DNA of 33,239 nt from Streptomyces sp. (GCF_031181555.1 NZ_JAPSKQ010000063.1:1-33239); one strand, 5' to 3'. Shown: positions 15,826 to 25,599, counted from the first letter of the stretch. The notes: a model not told the origin generated them from the sequence alone. Numbers and translations are program-made.

Positions 15826-16332
15826 ATGATGCGGACAGCCCGACTGCGGACCGCGCACCCCGTCCTCTGGGCCGGCTGGGCCGCGCTCGCCGCGGGAGCC
15901 GTCCTGTGCGTCATCGGCTGGTACGGCGTCTCGGGCGAACGGTACGCCGAACGGCAGCTGCCCTACCTGGCCTCCTGCACGATCCCCGGCGCCGCGCTGA
16001 TCATCGCCGGGGCGGTGCTGCTCGCCCACGGCCGGGACACGATCGCCGCCACGCGTGTGGAGGAGCTGTACGGCCTGCTGGTGGCGGCGGAACCGGCGGG
16101 CGCGGACGAGTCGGGGCAGGCGGCCGGCGCGCCGGTCGCGGTCAGCGGGGAGACGCTGATGGTGCCGGGCGGGACGCTGTGGCACCGCGCGGACTGCCCG
16201 CTGGTCGCGGGGAAGGCGGAGGCGGTGCCGGTGGACGCGAAGCTGGTGGCGAACGGCGGGCTGGGGCCCTGCCCGATCTGCGAACCCGCCGAACCCGCCG
16301 ACGGCGGAGGTCCCCGCCGATGTCCTCCCTGA
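15826..16332 (+). CDS. Two-TM membrane protein with C-terminal His/Cys cluster
   Basis: This 168-residue protein has no function I recognise. Two hydrophobic segments (about 14-33 and 50-67) anchor it. A spacer follows, then a compact C-terminal motif LWHRADCPLV...GPCPICEP with H120, C124, C149 and C152, arranged like a zinc-binding knuckle pair (H-x3-C ... C-x2-C). The start is ATG at 15826, behind GTGGGGAG; a second ATG follows directly. Its 3' end overlaps the start of the LivHMG fusion gene by 13 nt and holds that gene's ribosome site (GGAGG at 16306-16310), so it is the first gene of the transport operon. It may be a small regulatory or assembly subunit. Confidence 0.82.
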   Translation: MMRTARLRTAHPVLWAGWAALAAGAVLCVIGWYGVSGERYAERQLPYLASCTIPGAALIIAGAVLLAHGRDTIAATRVEELYGLLVAAEPAGADESGQAAGAPVAVSGETLMVPGGTLWHRADCPLVAGKAEAVPVDAKLVANGGLGPCPICEPAEPADGGGPRRCPP

Positions 16333-19300
16333 CGTACGACCTCACCCTGGCCGGGCTGTCGGTGGGCGCCGCCGCGGCGCTCTCCGGGATCGGCCTGATC
16401 GTGACGTACCGGGCCACCGGGGTGCTCAACTTCGCGCACGGGGCGATCGCGATGGTGTGCGCGTACGTGCTGCGCGGCTGCGTGGTCGAGTGGGGCTGGC
16501 CGCTGTGGTGGGCGGCCGCGCTGACCCTGCTGGTGGTGGCTCCGGGGCTGGGGGTGGTGCTGGAGCGGTTCGTCTTCCGGCCGCTGTCGGTGCTCGGCGG
16601 CGATCCGGCGCAGACGCTGGTCGCGTCCATCGGGGTGTTCGTGCTGCTGGTGGGCGGTGCGGCGCTGCTGTGGGGACAGGGGGCGCGGGACGACGCGCCG
16701 GTGCTGGTGCCGGCGGAGCCCTGGGGGCAGCTGGCGGTGGTGGCCGTGCTGGGCGCGGCGGTGGCGGCGGTGATCCGCCGGACGCGGTTCGGGCGGGAGC
16801 TGCGGGCCGTGGTCGACGACCGGCGGCTGGCCGTGCTCGGCGGGATCGACGCGGACCGGGTGGCGGCGGCGGGCTGGGCGTTCGGCTCGTTCACGGCGGG
16901 GCTCACGGGCGTGCTGCTGGCGCCGTACGTGCGACTGGACCCGTACGGGCTGCCGCTGCTCGTGATGGAGGTGGTGGCGGTCGCGGTCGCCGCGCGGATG
17001 CGCGTGCTGACGGTGGCGGTGGTCGTCGCGCTGGGCATCGGGGTGGCGCAGAGCCAGCTGACCCGGCTGCACCCGTCCGGGTGGGGCGAGCCGCTGCTCC
17101 AGGCGGTCGGCGCCAACCTGTTCGTCGTGGCCCTGCTGATCGCCGCTCTGGTGCTGCCCGGTGTCGGCACGCGCGACGCGCTCCCCCGCACGGCCACCGC
17201 GCGGATGCCGGCTCCGCCGGGCGCCTGGATCGTGGCCGGGGTGCTGTTCCTGCTGCCGCTGGGCTTCGCCGGGCGGGATCTGCACACGGCGGTACAGGTG
17301 CCGGCGCTCGGGGTGGTGCTGCTGTCCCTGGTGGTGGTCACCGGCCGGGGCGGCCAGATCTCCCTGGGGCAGGCGGCGTACGCGGGCCTGGGCGCCCTGT
17401 TCACGGCCCTCCTCGCGGCCGGCCGCTTCCCCGGCCTCCCCCGCCTGCCGGAGCTGGCCGCGCTCGCGGTGGCGGTCGTCCTGGTCGCTCCGCTGGGCGT
17501 GCTGACGGGCTGGCCGGCGATCGGCCGCCGGGGGCTCGCGCTGGCGCTGGCGACGTTCGCGGTGGGCGTCGGCGTGAGCCGCTTCGTCTTCGACCAGCCG
17601 TACGCCACGTCGGGCCTGTCCCTGGGCCGCCCGGCGGGCTTCGACGGCGACCGCGCGTACTACGTCCTGGAACTCGCCCTCCTGGCGTGCGCGCTGCTGG
17701 CGGTCCGGGCGCTGCGCGGGGGCCGCACGGGCCGCGCCCTGGCGGCGATGCGCGACCACGAGTCCGGGGCGCGGGCCGCGGGCGTCCGGGTGCCGTCGCT
17801 GAAGCTCCTGGCCTTCGTCTGCGGCGCCGCCCTGGCCGCGCTCGGCGGCGGCATGCTCGGCATGGGGCTGCGCGCCTTCGACCCCGGCGCGTACGACCCC
17901 GTGCGGGGCCTGCTGTGGTTCGCCGCGGTCGTGGTCCTGGGCGCCGACAGCGCTCTGGGCGCCCTGCTCGCCGCGGCGCTCCTGGTCGGCCTGGACGCCG
18001 GCACGCGCGGGGGCGTGGCGGCGGCCGTGATCGGCGTCCTGGCGGTCCTGGTGGGCCGCTTCCCGGGTGGCCCGTACGAGGCGCTGCGCGCGGCGGCGGG
18101 GCGGCTGCGGCCGGGCGGGCCACCGGAGCCGACCCCGTCGGCGGCCCGGGTGCGCCGCCGGCTGCGCGGGCCGGACCCCGGCCCGGCGCCCGTCCCGGTG
18201 CCGGCGGGAGCGACGGCGACGGGCGCCGGCCCGCGGGCGGGCACGCGGGGGAAGGGGGTCCCGGAAGGGCGGTGCGCCGCGCCCCGGCCGACCGGCAGGT
18301 CCCGGCGGGACGCCGCCCGGAGCGCGGCGGCGCGCGCCACGGCACGGGACGCGACCACCGGTGCCCCGCCCCCCGACCGCTCCGCCCGCCGCGGCACCAC
18401 CGGGGGCGCCCCCGCGGAGGAGGACCACGTGCCCGGCGGGGTGACCGGCCACCGGGCACAGGACGGACCCGCCGGTCCTCCGGGACCCGCCACCGGTGCC
18501 CCACCGCCCGAAGACACCTCCGGACAGCCGCCCGGCGGGGCCGCGGCGCACGAGCACCGGAACCGGTCCGGGCACGCGCGTCCCCGCCCGGGAGAACCGC
18601 GCTGCGTACCGGGGCGGACGGCGGACGCGCCTCCGGGCCGGCCCGTCCCGCCCGGCGGCGCACGACGGCCGTCCGTGTCAGGCGCCCCCGCACTCCCGCG
18701 CACGGGCGACGGCGGAGCTCCCGCGGGGCACCGGGCCGCAGGGGCCTTCGCGGCGGCCCCCTCTTCCCTCCCCGTCCTCGAGGCCCGCGCCCTGCACGTC
18801 CGTTACGGCGGGTTCACCGCGCTGGACGGGGTGGACCTCGAGCTTCCGGCCGGGCGGGTGACCGCGCTCGTCGGTCCCAACGGGGCCGGCAAGAGCACGC
18901 TGTTCCACTGTCTGGCGGGGACGGTGCGGCCCGCGCGGGGGGTGGTCCGGTTCGGGGCGCGGGACATCACGCGGATGCCCGCGCACGCCCGCACCCGGCT
19001 CGGCGTCGCACGGACCTTCCAGCGGCTGGCGGTCTTCCCGACCCTGACCGTCGCGGAGAACGTGCGCGTCGGTGCCGAGCAGGGCCGGGTGCGCGACGCC
19101 GGCGCGGTGGAGCGGACGCTGCGGCTGCTCGGGCTCGACGGGCCGGTACGGGCGCTGCCCGCCGCCGGGCTGCCCACCGGGACGCTGCGCCGCGTGGAAC
19201 TCGCCCGGGCCCTCGCCGCCGGCCCGCGCGTGCTGCTGCTCGACGAACCCGCCGCCGGTCTCGACACCGCCGAGGTCGCCGCGCTGGCCCGGGTCCTGAA

Positions 19301-19463
19301 GGCCCTGGCCGCCGACGGCATGGCGCTCCTGGTCGTCGAGCACGATCCCGACCTGGTCGCCGGCCTCGCCGACGTCGTGCACGTCATGGCGGCCGGCCGG
19401 ATCGTCGCCTCCGGACCGCCCGGTCGCGTCCTCGACGCCCTCGGGGAGGCGACCGGCCCGTGA
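16320..19463 (+). CDS. LivH-LivM-LivG fusion: two ABC permeases plus ATPase in one chain
   Basis: This is a 1047-residue single polypeptide. Residues 1-285 are a LivH-type permease (SGIGLIVTYRATGVLNFAHGAI, the LivH hallmark, and RRTRFGRELRAVVDD). About 300-590 is a LivM-type permease (VVVTGRGGQISLGQAAYAGLGA and GRALAAMRDHESGARAAGV). About 590-815 is a Pro/Arg/Gly/Ala-rich linker with no predicted fold. About 818-1047 is a LivG-type ATPase: Walker A G852-PNGAGKS-T860, Walker B with D975-E976 (LLLDEPAAGLD) and an H-loop VVEHD. The ABC signature is degraded to L951-P-T-G-T-L-R-R instead of LSYG/LSGGQ. The start is ATG at 16320 with GGAGG 9 nt upstream; the stop overlaps livF by 4 nt. It forms the membrane core and half the motor of a HAAT-family importer; binding protein at 13828-15126. 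Confidence 0.92.
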   Translation: MSSLTYDLTLAGLSVGAAAALSGIGLIVTYRATGVLNFAHGAIAMVCAYVLRGCVVEWGWPLWWAAALTLLVVAPGLGVVLERFVFRPLSVLGGDPAQTLVASIGVFVLLVGGAALLWGQGARDDAPVLVPAEPWGQLAVVAVLGAAVAAVIRRTRFGRELRAVVDDRRLAVLGGIDADRVAAAGWAFGSFTAGLTGVLLAPYVRLDPYGLPLLVMEVVAVAVAARMRVLTVAVVVALGIGVAQSQLTRLHPSGWGEPLLQAVGANLFVVALLIAALVLPGVGTRDALPRTATARMPAPPGAWIVAGVLFLLPLGFAGRDLHTAVQVPALGVVLLSLVVVTGRGGQISLGQAAYAGLGALFTALLAAGRFPGLPRLPELAALAVAVVLVAPLGVLTGWPAIGRRGLALALATFAVGVGVSRFVFDQPYATSGLSLGRPAGFDGDRAYYVLELALLACALLAVRALRGGRTGRALAAMRDHESGARAAGVRVPSLKLLAFVCGAALAALGGGMLGMGLRAFDPGAYDPVRGLLWFAAVVVLGADSALGALLAAALLVGLDAGTRGGVAAAVIGVLAVLVGRFPGGPYEALRAAAGRLRPGGPPEPTPSAARVRRRLRGPDPGPAPVPVPAGATATGAGPRAGTRGKGVPEGRCAAPRPTGRSRRDAARSAAARATARDATTGAPPPDRSARRGTTGGAPAEEDHVPGGVTGHRAQDGPAGPPGPATGAPPPEDTSGQPPGGAAAHEHRNRSGHARPRPGEPRCVPGRTADAPPGRPVPPGGARRPSVSGAPALPRTGDGGAPAGHRAAGAFAAAPSSLPVLEARALHVRYGGFTALDGVDLELPAGRVTALVGPNGAGKSTLFHCLAGTVRPARGVVRFGARDITRMPAHARTRLGVARTFQRLAVFPTLTVAENVRVGAEQGRVRDAGAVERTLRLLGLDGPVRALPAAGLPTGTLRRVELARALAAGPRVLLLDEPAAGLDTAEVAALARVLKALAADGMALLVVEHDPDLVAGLADVVHVMAAGRIVASGPPGRVLDALGEATGP

Positions 19464-20125
19464 CCGTCGTCTCCCTGCGTCACGCGCGCGTGCGCTACGG
19501 CCCTCTGGAGGCCCTGCACGGGGTCACGCTCGCCGCCCCGGGTCCCGGCCTCACCGTGCTGCTGGGCCGCAACGGCTCCGGACGGACGACCGCCCTGCGG
19601 GCGCTGGCCGGCACCGTGCCGCTGTCCGGCGGGGCGGTGGTGTGGGACGGCGTGGACGTGACCGGCGTGCCGGCGTACGAGCGGGCCCGGCGCGGCCTGT
19701 GCCTGGTGCCGGAGCGGCAGGCCGTGTTCGGCTCCCTCACCGTGCGCGAGAATCTCGCCCTCTCCTCCCCCGACCCGGCCGCCGCGCTCGACGCCTACCC
19801 GCAGCTGCGGCCGCTGCTGGAGCGCCGCGCGGGCACCCTCTCCGGCGGTGAGCAGCGCATGCTGGCCGTGTCCCGGGCGTTGGCGACGCGCGCGCGTGTC
19901 GTGCTCGTCGACGAGCCGGTCCAGGGCATGTCGCCCCCGGTCGCGGCCCGTACGTACGCGCTGCTGGCCGCGCTCGACGCGTGCGTGGTCGTCGCCGAGC
20001 AGCGGCTGCCGCCCGCCCTGCGCGGCCGCCCCGCCGTCGTGTACGAACTGCGGCGGGGCGCGGTGGTGTTCGCCGGGGAGGCGGGCGAACTCGGCCGTCC
20101 CGGCTGCTCCACGGGTCACCCGTGA
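19460..20125 (+). CDS. LivF-type ABC ATPase with Arg in place of the Walker A lysine
   Basis: This is a 221-residue ATPase of the LivF type, the partner of the LivG domain in the fusion gene. The start is GTG at 19460 in a GTGA overlap with the upstream stop, so translation is coupled. Walker A reads G36-R-N-G-S-G-R42-T-T: Arg42 replaces the invariant lysine. The signature is canonical (L127-S-G-G-E131). Walker B ends D151-E152. The position of the H-loop is a Gln, as in E. coli LivF. The C-terminus is shorter than usual. The chain is otherwise full length, with no frameshift, so this is not decay. It ends in a strong bidirectional terminator. Confidence 0.92.
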   Translation: MTVVSLRHARVRYGPLEALHGVTLAAPGPGLTVLLGRNGSGRTTALRALAGTVPLSGGAVVWDGVDVTGVPAYERARRGLCLVPERQAVFGSLTVRENLALSSPDPAAALDAYPQLRPLLERRAGTLSGGEQRMLAVSRALATRARVVLVDEPVQGMSPPVAARTYALLAALDACVVVAEQRLPPALRGRPAVVYELRRGAVVFAGEAGELGRPGCSTGHP

Positions 20126-20140
20126 CTCCCGGAACGCCCC

Positions 20141-20166
20141 GGCCCCGCCGGCCGGCCGGCGGGGCC
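20141..20166. terminator. Bidirectional terminator after livF
   Basis: The 26 nt are a perfect palindrome with 13-nt arms (GGCCCCGCCGGCC and its complement), able to form a stem of about 11 bp with a tetraloop. It lies between livF (stop 20125) and the convergent Rpf-like gene (stop 20191). Confidence 0.8.
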
Positions 20167-20190
20167 CGTGTCCCGGGCGAGGGGGGCGGC

Positions 20191-21371
<1,181 letters not shown>

Positions 21372-22154
21372 GTGCCGCGCATGCTCGACGTCAGCGACGA
21401 GGTACGCGCCGAGATCGGCGACGAAGAAGCCGACCGCCTGCTCGCCGGAGATTCCGCCCCGGGCGGTTACGACTGCACCTCCTGCCGCACCCCGGGCGAC
21501 CCGGAGCAGGAGCGGACCAGCACCGTTCTGTTCATCGGGGACGAGACCGCCGTCCTCGCCTTCGCGCACGCCACCTGCCTGCCCTCGCAGGTGGTCCAGG
21601 TCACCGAGGAGCAGCTCCAGGGTGCCGTGCGGGCCATCGGCGGCGACACCGGGGCCCCGGGGCCGGAGAAGGTCGCGCCCGAGCAGGCCGTGCTCGGTGT
21701 GACCAGCGGGCTGGTCCTGATCGCCGGGGAACTGCACCCGGCGCTGGTCGTGGAGCCGACCGCGCCGGTCGCGCGGCCCGGATCGCTCGGCACGGGCGAC
21801 GACTTCCTGCCGCTGCTCATCGAGCAGGGCTTCATGCCGCTGACCGAGCTGTCGGCCGTGCCGACGGTGCTGCACGGATGGTCGGTGCTGCTCGCCGCGG
21901 GCCAGCTGCACGCCGTGCTCCAGCCGGACCCGAACGGCGGCCGGCCGGTGGCCTGGTGGCAGGCGCACCAGCCGCTCCAGGTCACCGAGGGCTGGCGGTC
22001 GGCCGCGGGCAAGCACCAGCAGGTGCTGATGTTCGCGGCCCCGGCCGGCTCGATCGGCCGCCAGCCGCGCGAGGACCTGCTGCGCGACGCGCTGGACAGG
22101 GCCGCGGCGGGCGGGAAGCTGGTCGCCGCGGCCCTGCCGCTCGCCGGCATCTGA
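21372..22154 (+). CDS. Uncharacterised protein with CxxC/HxxC cluster
   Basis: I do not recognise this 260-residue soluble protein; it looks like a conserved Streptomyces hypothetical. The start is GTG at 21372 (VPRMLDVSDEVRAEIGDEEADRLL) behind GAGGGAG; the frame is open to 21294 with no ribosome site there. Residues C35-x2-C38 and H66-x2-C69 look like four ligands of a zinc site within the first 70 residues. The rest (about 95-260) alternates strands and helices, with TSGLVLIAGELHPALVVEP and GGRPVAWWQAHQPLQV as distinctive stretches. No signal peptide or TM segment. It is followed after 68 nt by another small gene on the same strand. Confidence 0.8.
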   Translation: MPRMLDVSDEVRAEIGDEEADRLLAGDSAPGGYDCTSCRTPGDPEQERTSTVLFIGDETAVLAFAHATCLPSQVVQVTEEQLQGAVRAIGGDTGAPGPEKVAPEQAVLGVTSGLVLIAGELHPALVVEPTAPVARPGSLGTGDDFLPLLIEQGFMPLTELSAVPTVLHGWSVLLAAGQLHAVLQPDPNGGRPVAWWQAHQPLQVTEGWRSAAGKHQQVLMFAAPAGSIGRQPREDLLRDALDRAAAGGKLVAAALPLAGI

Positions 22155-22222
22155 CCGGCGCGCAACCGGCGAAAGCCGCACAGGGGCCGCATCTCTTACG
22201 TCACGGGGTCGTTTGGACATAC

Positions 22223-22642
22223 GTGCACGCATACGACGTTCCCCGCCGCCAGTCCCTCGCCTCGGTCCCCGCCCCCGGGCGCCCGGCTCAGGGCTCCCGG
22301 AGCGGCCTCTCGGCCACGCCGATCTACGACGCCCTCTACACCGAGTACGTCAAGTCCTTCCGCGCGCTGCCGGGCGACCGCAGCGGCGAGGAGGAACTGG
22401 GCTTCACCGCCTTCGGGAACATCCCGCGCAGTACGGGCTCGTACGGCGGCCACACCCCGGGGTCGTTCGCCGGCTCCCTCGGGAGCGGTTCGTACGGCGC
22501 CCACAGCGCGGGGGCGAGCAGCACCCGCCAGACCACCGGACAGCAGCCGCAGTGGCAGCGCGTCGGAACGGTCGGCCGACCCGCCACCGGGATGCGGCAC
22601 GTGCCGGCCGGGCTGCCGCCGGCTCCGCGCAGAGGTGCCTGA
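22223..22642 (+). CDS. Small uncharacterised, Gly/Ser-rich protein
   Basis: This is a 139-residue protein that I cannot assign. The N-terminal part has a TPIYDALYTEYVKSFR motif followed by ALPGDRSGEEELGFTAFGN, which resembles short Streptomyces-specific proteins; the remainder is a low-complexity Gly/Ser/Tyr/Gln region and a Pro/Arg tail. No signal peptide or TM helix. GTG at 22223 is the best start: the frame is open far upstream, but that is a shadow of the preceding gene, and codon usage turns typical here. No Shine-Dalgarno is visible. A 19-bp stem terminator follows 14 nt after the stop, which supports the gene end. Confidence 0.65.
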   Translation: MHAYDVPRRQSLASVPAPGRPAQGSRSGLSATPIYDALYTEYVKSFRALPGDRSGEEELGFTAFGNIPRSTGSYGGHTPGSFAGSLGSGSYGAHSAGASSTRQTTGQQPQWQRVGTVGRPATGMRHVPAGLPPAPRRGA

Positions 22643-22655
22643 CCGGGCACGGTGG

Positions 22656-22698
22656 ACGGCGAAGGGGCGGCCCCCGAGCGGGGCCGCCCCTTCGCCGT
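22656..22698. terminator. Very strong bidirectional terminator before der
   Basis: A perfect 19-bp stem (22656-22674 with 22680-22698, ACGGCGAAGGGGCGGCCCC type) has a 5-nt CGAGC loop. It separates the small rightward gene (stop 22642) from the convergent der (stop 22719). Confidence 0.9.
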
Positions 22699-22718
22699 GT
22701 CCTCGGCCGCTTCTTCGG

Positions 22719-24197
22719 CTACTTCTTCTTGCCGCGCTTCTCGCGCACCCGCACCGAGATGTGGATCGGCGTCCCCTCGAAGCCGAACTCCTCACGCAGC
22801 CGGCGCTCGATGAAGCGCCGGTAGCCCGCCTCGATGAAGCCGGAGGCGAACAGCACGAACCGCGGCGGCTTGGTTCCCGCCTGGGTGCCGAACAGGATGC
22901 GCGGCTGCTTGCCGCCCCGCACGGGGTGCGGGTGGGCGGCGACCAGCTCGCCGAGGAAGGCGTTCAGCCTGCCGGTCGGCACCCGGGTCTCCCAGCCCTC
23001 CAGGGCCGTCTCGATGGCCGGGACCAGCTTCTCCATGTGCCGGCCGGTGCGCGCCGAGACGTTCACCCGGGGCGCCCACGCCACCTGGCCGAGCTCGGTC
23101 TCGATCTCGCGCTCCAGGTAGTAGCGGCGCTCCTCGTCGAGGGTGTCCCACTTGTTGTACGCGAGGACGAGCGCGCGGCCCGCCTCGACGGCCATGGTGA
23201 CGATGCGCTGGTCCTGCACCGAGATGGACTCGGAGGCGTCGATGAGCACGACGGCCACCTCGGCCTTCTCGACGGCGGCGGCGGTGCGCAGCGAGGCGTA
23301 GTAGTCGGCGCCCTGCTGGAGGTGGACGCGCTTGCGGATGCCCGCCGTGTCGACGAACTTCCAGGTCCTGCCGCCCAGTTCGATCATCTCGTCGACCGGG
23401 TCGCGGGTGGTGCCGGCGAGTTCGTTGACGACGACGCGCTCCTCGCCGGCGACCTTGTTCAGCAGCGAGGACTTGCCGACGTTCGGGCGGCCGATCAGGG
23501 CGATCCGGCGCGGGCCGCCGACGGCGGTGCCGAAGGTCTGCGCCGGGGCCTCCGGCAGCACCTCCAGGACCTGGTCCAGCATGTCGCCGGTGCCGCGGCC
23601 GTGCAGGGCGGAGACCGGGTACGGCTCGCCCAGGCCCAGGGACCACAGGTAGGCCGCGTCGGCCTCGCCGCTCGGGCCGTCCACCTTGTTGGCGCACAGC
23701 ACGACCGGCTTGCCGGCCTTGCGCAGCAGCCGGACCACGGCCTCGTCGGTGTCGGTCGCGCCGACCTTGGCGTCGACGACGAAGACGACCGCGTCGGCGG
23801 CCTCGATGGCGTACTCGGCCTGCGCGGCCACGGACGCGTCGATGCCGAGGACGTCCTGCTCCCAGCCGCCGGTGTCGACGACCTTGAAGCGGCGGCCCGC
23901 CCACTCGGCCTCGTAGGTGACGCGGTCGCGGGTGACGCCCGGCTTGTCCTCGACGACCGCCTCGCGGCGGCCGATGATCCGGTTCACCAGGGTCGACTTG
24001 CCGACATTGGGACGGCCGACGACGGCGAGCACGGGCAGCGGACCGTGTCCGGCGGCCTCGATGGCGCCCTCGACGTCCTCGAGGTCGAAGCCCTCCTCCG
24101 CGGCGAGCTCCATGAACTCCGCGAACTCGGCGTCGCCGAGCGCCCCGTGATCGTGCTCGTGCTCGGCCGAGCCGTCGGGCTGGCTGTGGTCGTTCAT
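22719..24197 (-). CDS. der: Ribosome biogenesis GTPase Der (EngA)
   Basis: This is a 492-residue tandem GTPase that helps mature the 50S ribosomal subunit. The first G domain has G1 GRPNVGKST at 61-69, PGVTRDR (G2), DTGG (G3) and NKVD (G4); the second repeats [22 protein letters not shown] and NKWD. A C-terminal KH-like domain ([17 protein letters not shown]..., [16 protein letters not shown]) closes the chain. An acidic, His-rich N-terminal extension of about 55 residues ([17 protein letters not shown]) precedes the first domain, as is common in actinobacteria. The start is ATG at 24197 with GAGG upstream. It is the last gene of the aroH-tyrA-cmk-plsC-der run, 77 nt past plsC. Confidence 0.97.
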   Translation of the reverse strand: MNDHSQPDGSAEHEHDHGALGDAEFAEFMELAAEEGFDLEDVEGAIEAAGHGPLPVLAVVGRPNVGKSTLVNRIIGRREAVVEDKPGVTRDRVTYEAEWAGRRFKVVDTGGWEQDVLGIDASVAAQAEYAIEAADAVVFVVDAKVGATDTDEAVVRLLRKAGKPVVLCANKVDGPSGEADAAYLWSLGLGEPYPVSALHGRGTGDMLDQVLEVLPEAPAQTFGTAVGGPRRIALIGRPNVGKSSLLNKVAGEERVVVNELAGTTRDPVDEMIELGGRTWKFVDTAGIRKRVHLQQGADYYASLRTAAAVEKAEVAVVLIDASESISVQDQRIVTMAVEAGRALVLAYNKWDTLDEERRYYLEREIETELGQVAWAPRVNVSARTGRHMEKLVPAIETALEGWETRVPTGRLNAFLGELVAAHPHPVRGGKQPRILFGTQAGTKPPRFVLFASGFIEAGYRRFIERRLREEFGFEGTPIHISVRVREKRGKKK

Positions 24198-24274
24198 GAA
24201 GTCCGTACCTCGTCGTTCATCGTGGTGATCGGTGGCCCACCGCACACAACGGTGATCCACTACTCAAGTGTCGC

Positions 24275-24922
24275 TCAGCGCCCGGTGAGGCGCCTGGCGT
24301 TTTCCAGGTGCGCGGTGAGCTGCTTCTGGATGCGCTCGGTCGCCTCGTCCAGCGCCCTGCGGGTACGCCGGCCGCTGCCGTCGCCCGCCTCGAAGGGGTC
24401 GCCGAAGACGACGTCGACGCGGGAGCGCAGCGGGGGCAGCCCCTTTATCAACCGTCCGCGCCGCTCGGAACTTCCCAGGACCGCGACGGGCACGATCGGC
24501 GCGCCGCTGCGGACGGCGAAGTAGGCGAGCCCCGCGCGGAGGGAGGCGAAGTCGCCCTCGCCCCGGGTGCCCTCGGGGAAGATGCCGAGGACGCCGCCGT
24601 TCTCCAGCACGCCCAGCGCCCGGGAGATCGCCGTGCGGTCGGTGGTGTGCCGGTCCACCTTCAGCTGGCCGATGCCGGTCAGGAACGGGTCGAGCGGGCC
24701 GACGAACGCCTCCTTCTTGATCAGGAAGTGCGTCGGCCGGGGTGCCACGCCCATGACCATCGGGCCGTCGACGTTGTGGGAGTGGTTGACGGCGAGGATC
24801 ACCGGACCGGCCGCGGGCACCCGCCAGGCGCCCAGCACGCGCGGCCTCCACAGCCCGTACATCAGGCCGACGCCGATGCGCCGCCCGACCTCGGCGCCCC
24901 GCACCGATGGGACGTCGGTCAC
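24275..24922 (-). CDS. plsC: 1-acyl-sn-glycerol-3-phosphate acyltransferase (PlsC family)
   Basis: This 215-residue enzyme belongs to the glycerolipid acyltransferase family, which makes phosphatidate by acylating lysophosphatidate at the membrane. The catalytic motif NHSHNVD gives H47-x4-D52; motif III is FPEGTR (115-120). The start is GTG at 24922, in a GTGA overlap with the cmk stop, so it is translationally coupled to cmk. This cmk-plsC-der order is conserved in actinobacteria. Acyl-chain preference cannot be read. Several PlsC paralogues are normal in Streptomyces, so this may not be the main one. Confidence 0.93.
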   Translation of the reverse strand: MTDVPSVRGAEVGRRIGVGLMYGLWRPRVLGAWRVPAAGPVILAVNHSHNVDGPMVMGVAPRPTHFLIKKEAFVGPLDPFLTGIGQLKVDRHTTDRTAISRALGVLENGGVLGIFPEGTRGEGDFASLRAGLAYFAVRSGAPIVPVAVLGSSERRGRLIKGLPPLRSRVDVVFGDPFEAGDGSGRRTRRALDEATERIQKQLTAHLENARRLTGR

Positions 24923-25599
24923 TTCCCGGCCCGCTTCTCCTCGACGAGGGTGACGACGCACTCGATGACCTGCGCCAGCGTCAGGTCGGTGGTGTCGACC
25001 TCGACCGCGTCGTCCGCCTTGGCCAGCGGGGAGGTCTTGCGGCTGGAGTCGGCCGCGTCCCGCTTGATCAGGGCTTCGCGGGTGGCGTTGACGTCGGCGC
25101 CCTTGAGCTCGCCGCTGCGGCGGGCGGCACGCGCCTCCGGGGATGCGGTGAGGAAGATCTTGAGGTCGGCGTCGGGCAGCACGGTGGTGCCGATGTCACG
25201 GCCCTCGACGACGATGCCGGTGACGGCGGAGGAGGCGATCGCGCGCTGCAGCTCGGTGATCCGGGCGCGCACCTCGGGCACCGCGCTGACCGCGCTGACC
25301 CTGGAGGTGACGTCCTGCTCACGGATCGGGCCGGCCACGTCCACGCCGTCGACCGTGATGGTCGGGCTCTTAGGGTCGGTGCCGGAGACGATCTCCGGCT
25401 TGCCGGCGACGGCGGCGATCGCGGAGGGGTCGTCTATGTCGATGCCGTTGTTCACCATCCACCAGGTGATCGCCCGGTACTGGGCGCCGGTGTCCAGGTA
25501 GCTCAGGCCGAGCTGCGCCGCCACGGCCTTCGACGTGCTCGACTTGCCCGTGCCGGAGGGGCCGTCGATGGCGACAATCACTGGCGTGGCGCTTTCCAC
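24919..25599 (-). CDS. cmk: Cytidylate kinase
   Basis: This 226-residue kinase phosphorylates CMP and dCMP with ATP. The P-loop is G13-PSGTGKS-S21. SYLDTGAQYRAITW, VVEGRDIGTTVLPDADLKIFLTASPEARAARR and the Lys/Arg-rich LID region KRDAADSSRKTSPL are typical. The start is GTG at 25599 with GGAAGG 8 nt upstream. It lies 105 nt after tyrA, and a TANNNT hexamer at 25657-25662 may give it a promoter of its own. Tyr replaces the more usual Met/Leu in the TGAQYRA motif; I give that no weight. Confidence 0.97.
   Translation of the reverse strand: MESATPVIVAIDGPSGTGKSSTSKAVAAQLGLSYLDTGAQYRAITWWMVNNGIDIDDPSAIAAVAGKPEIVSGTDPKSPTITVDGVDVAGPIREQDVTSRVSAVSAVPEVRARITELQRAIASSAVTGIVVEGRDIGTTVLPDADLKIFLTASPEARAARRSGELKGADVNATREALIKRDAADSSRKTSPLAKADDAVEVDTTDLTLAQVIECVVTLVEEKRAGK

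Noticed and set aside
15963..18575. 870-codon leftward frame opposite the LivHMG gene
   Set aside because: It is a shadow rich in Arg, Gln, Pro and His; the plus strand shows two complete permeases and an ATPase.
19460..20125. LivF as a pseudogene because of the missing Walker A lysine
   Set aside because: The frame, length, signature and Walker B are intact and it is translationally coupled; the change looks like adaptation rather than decay.
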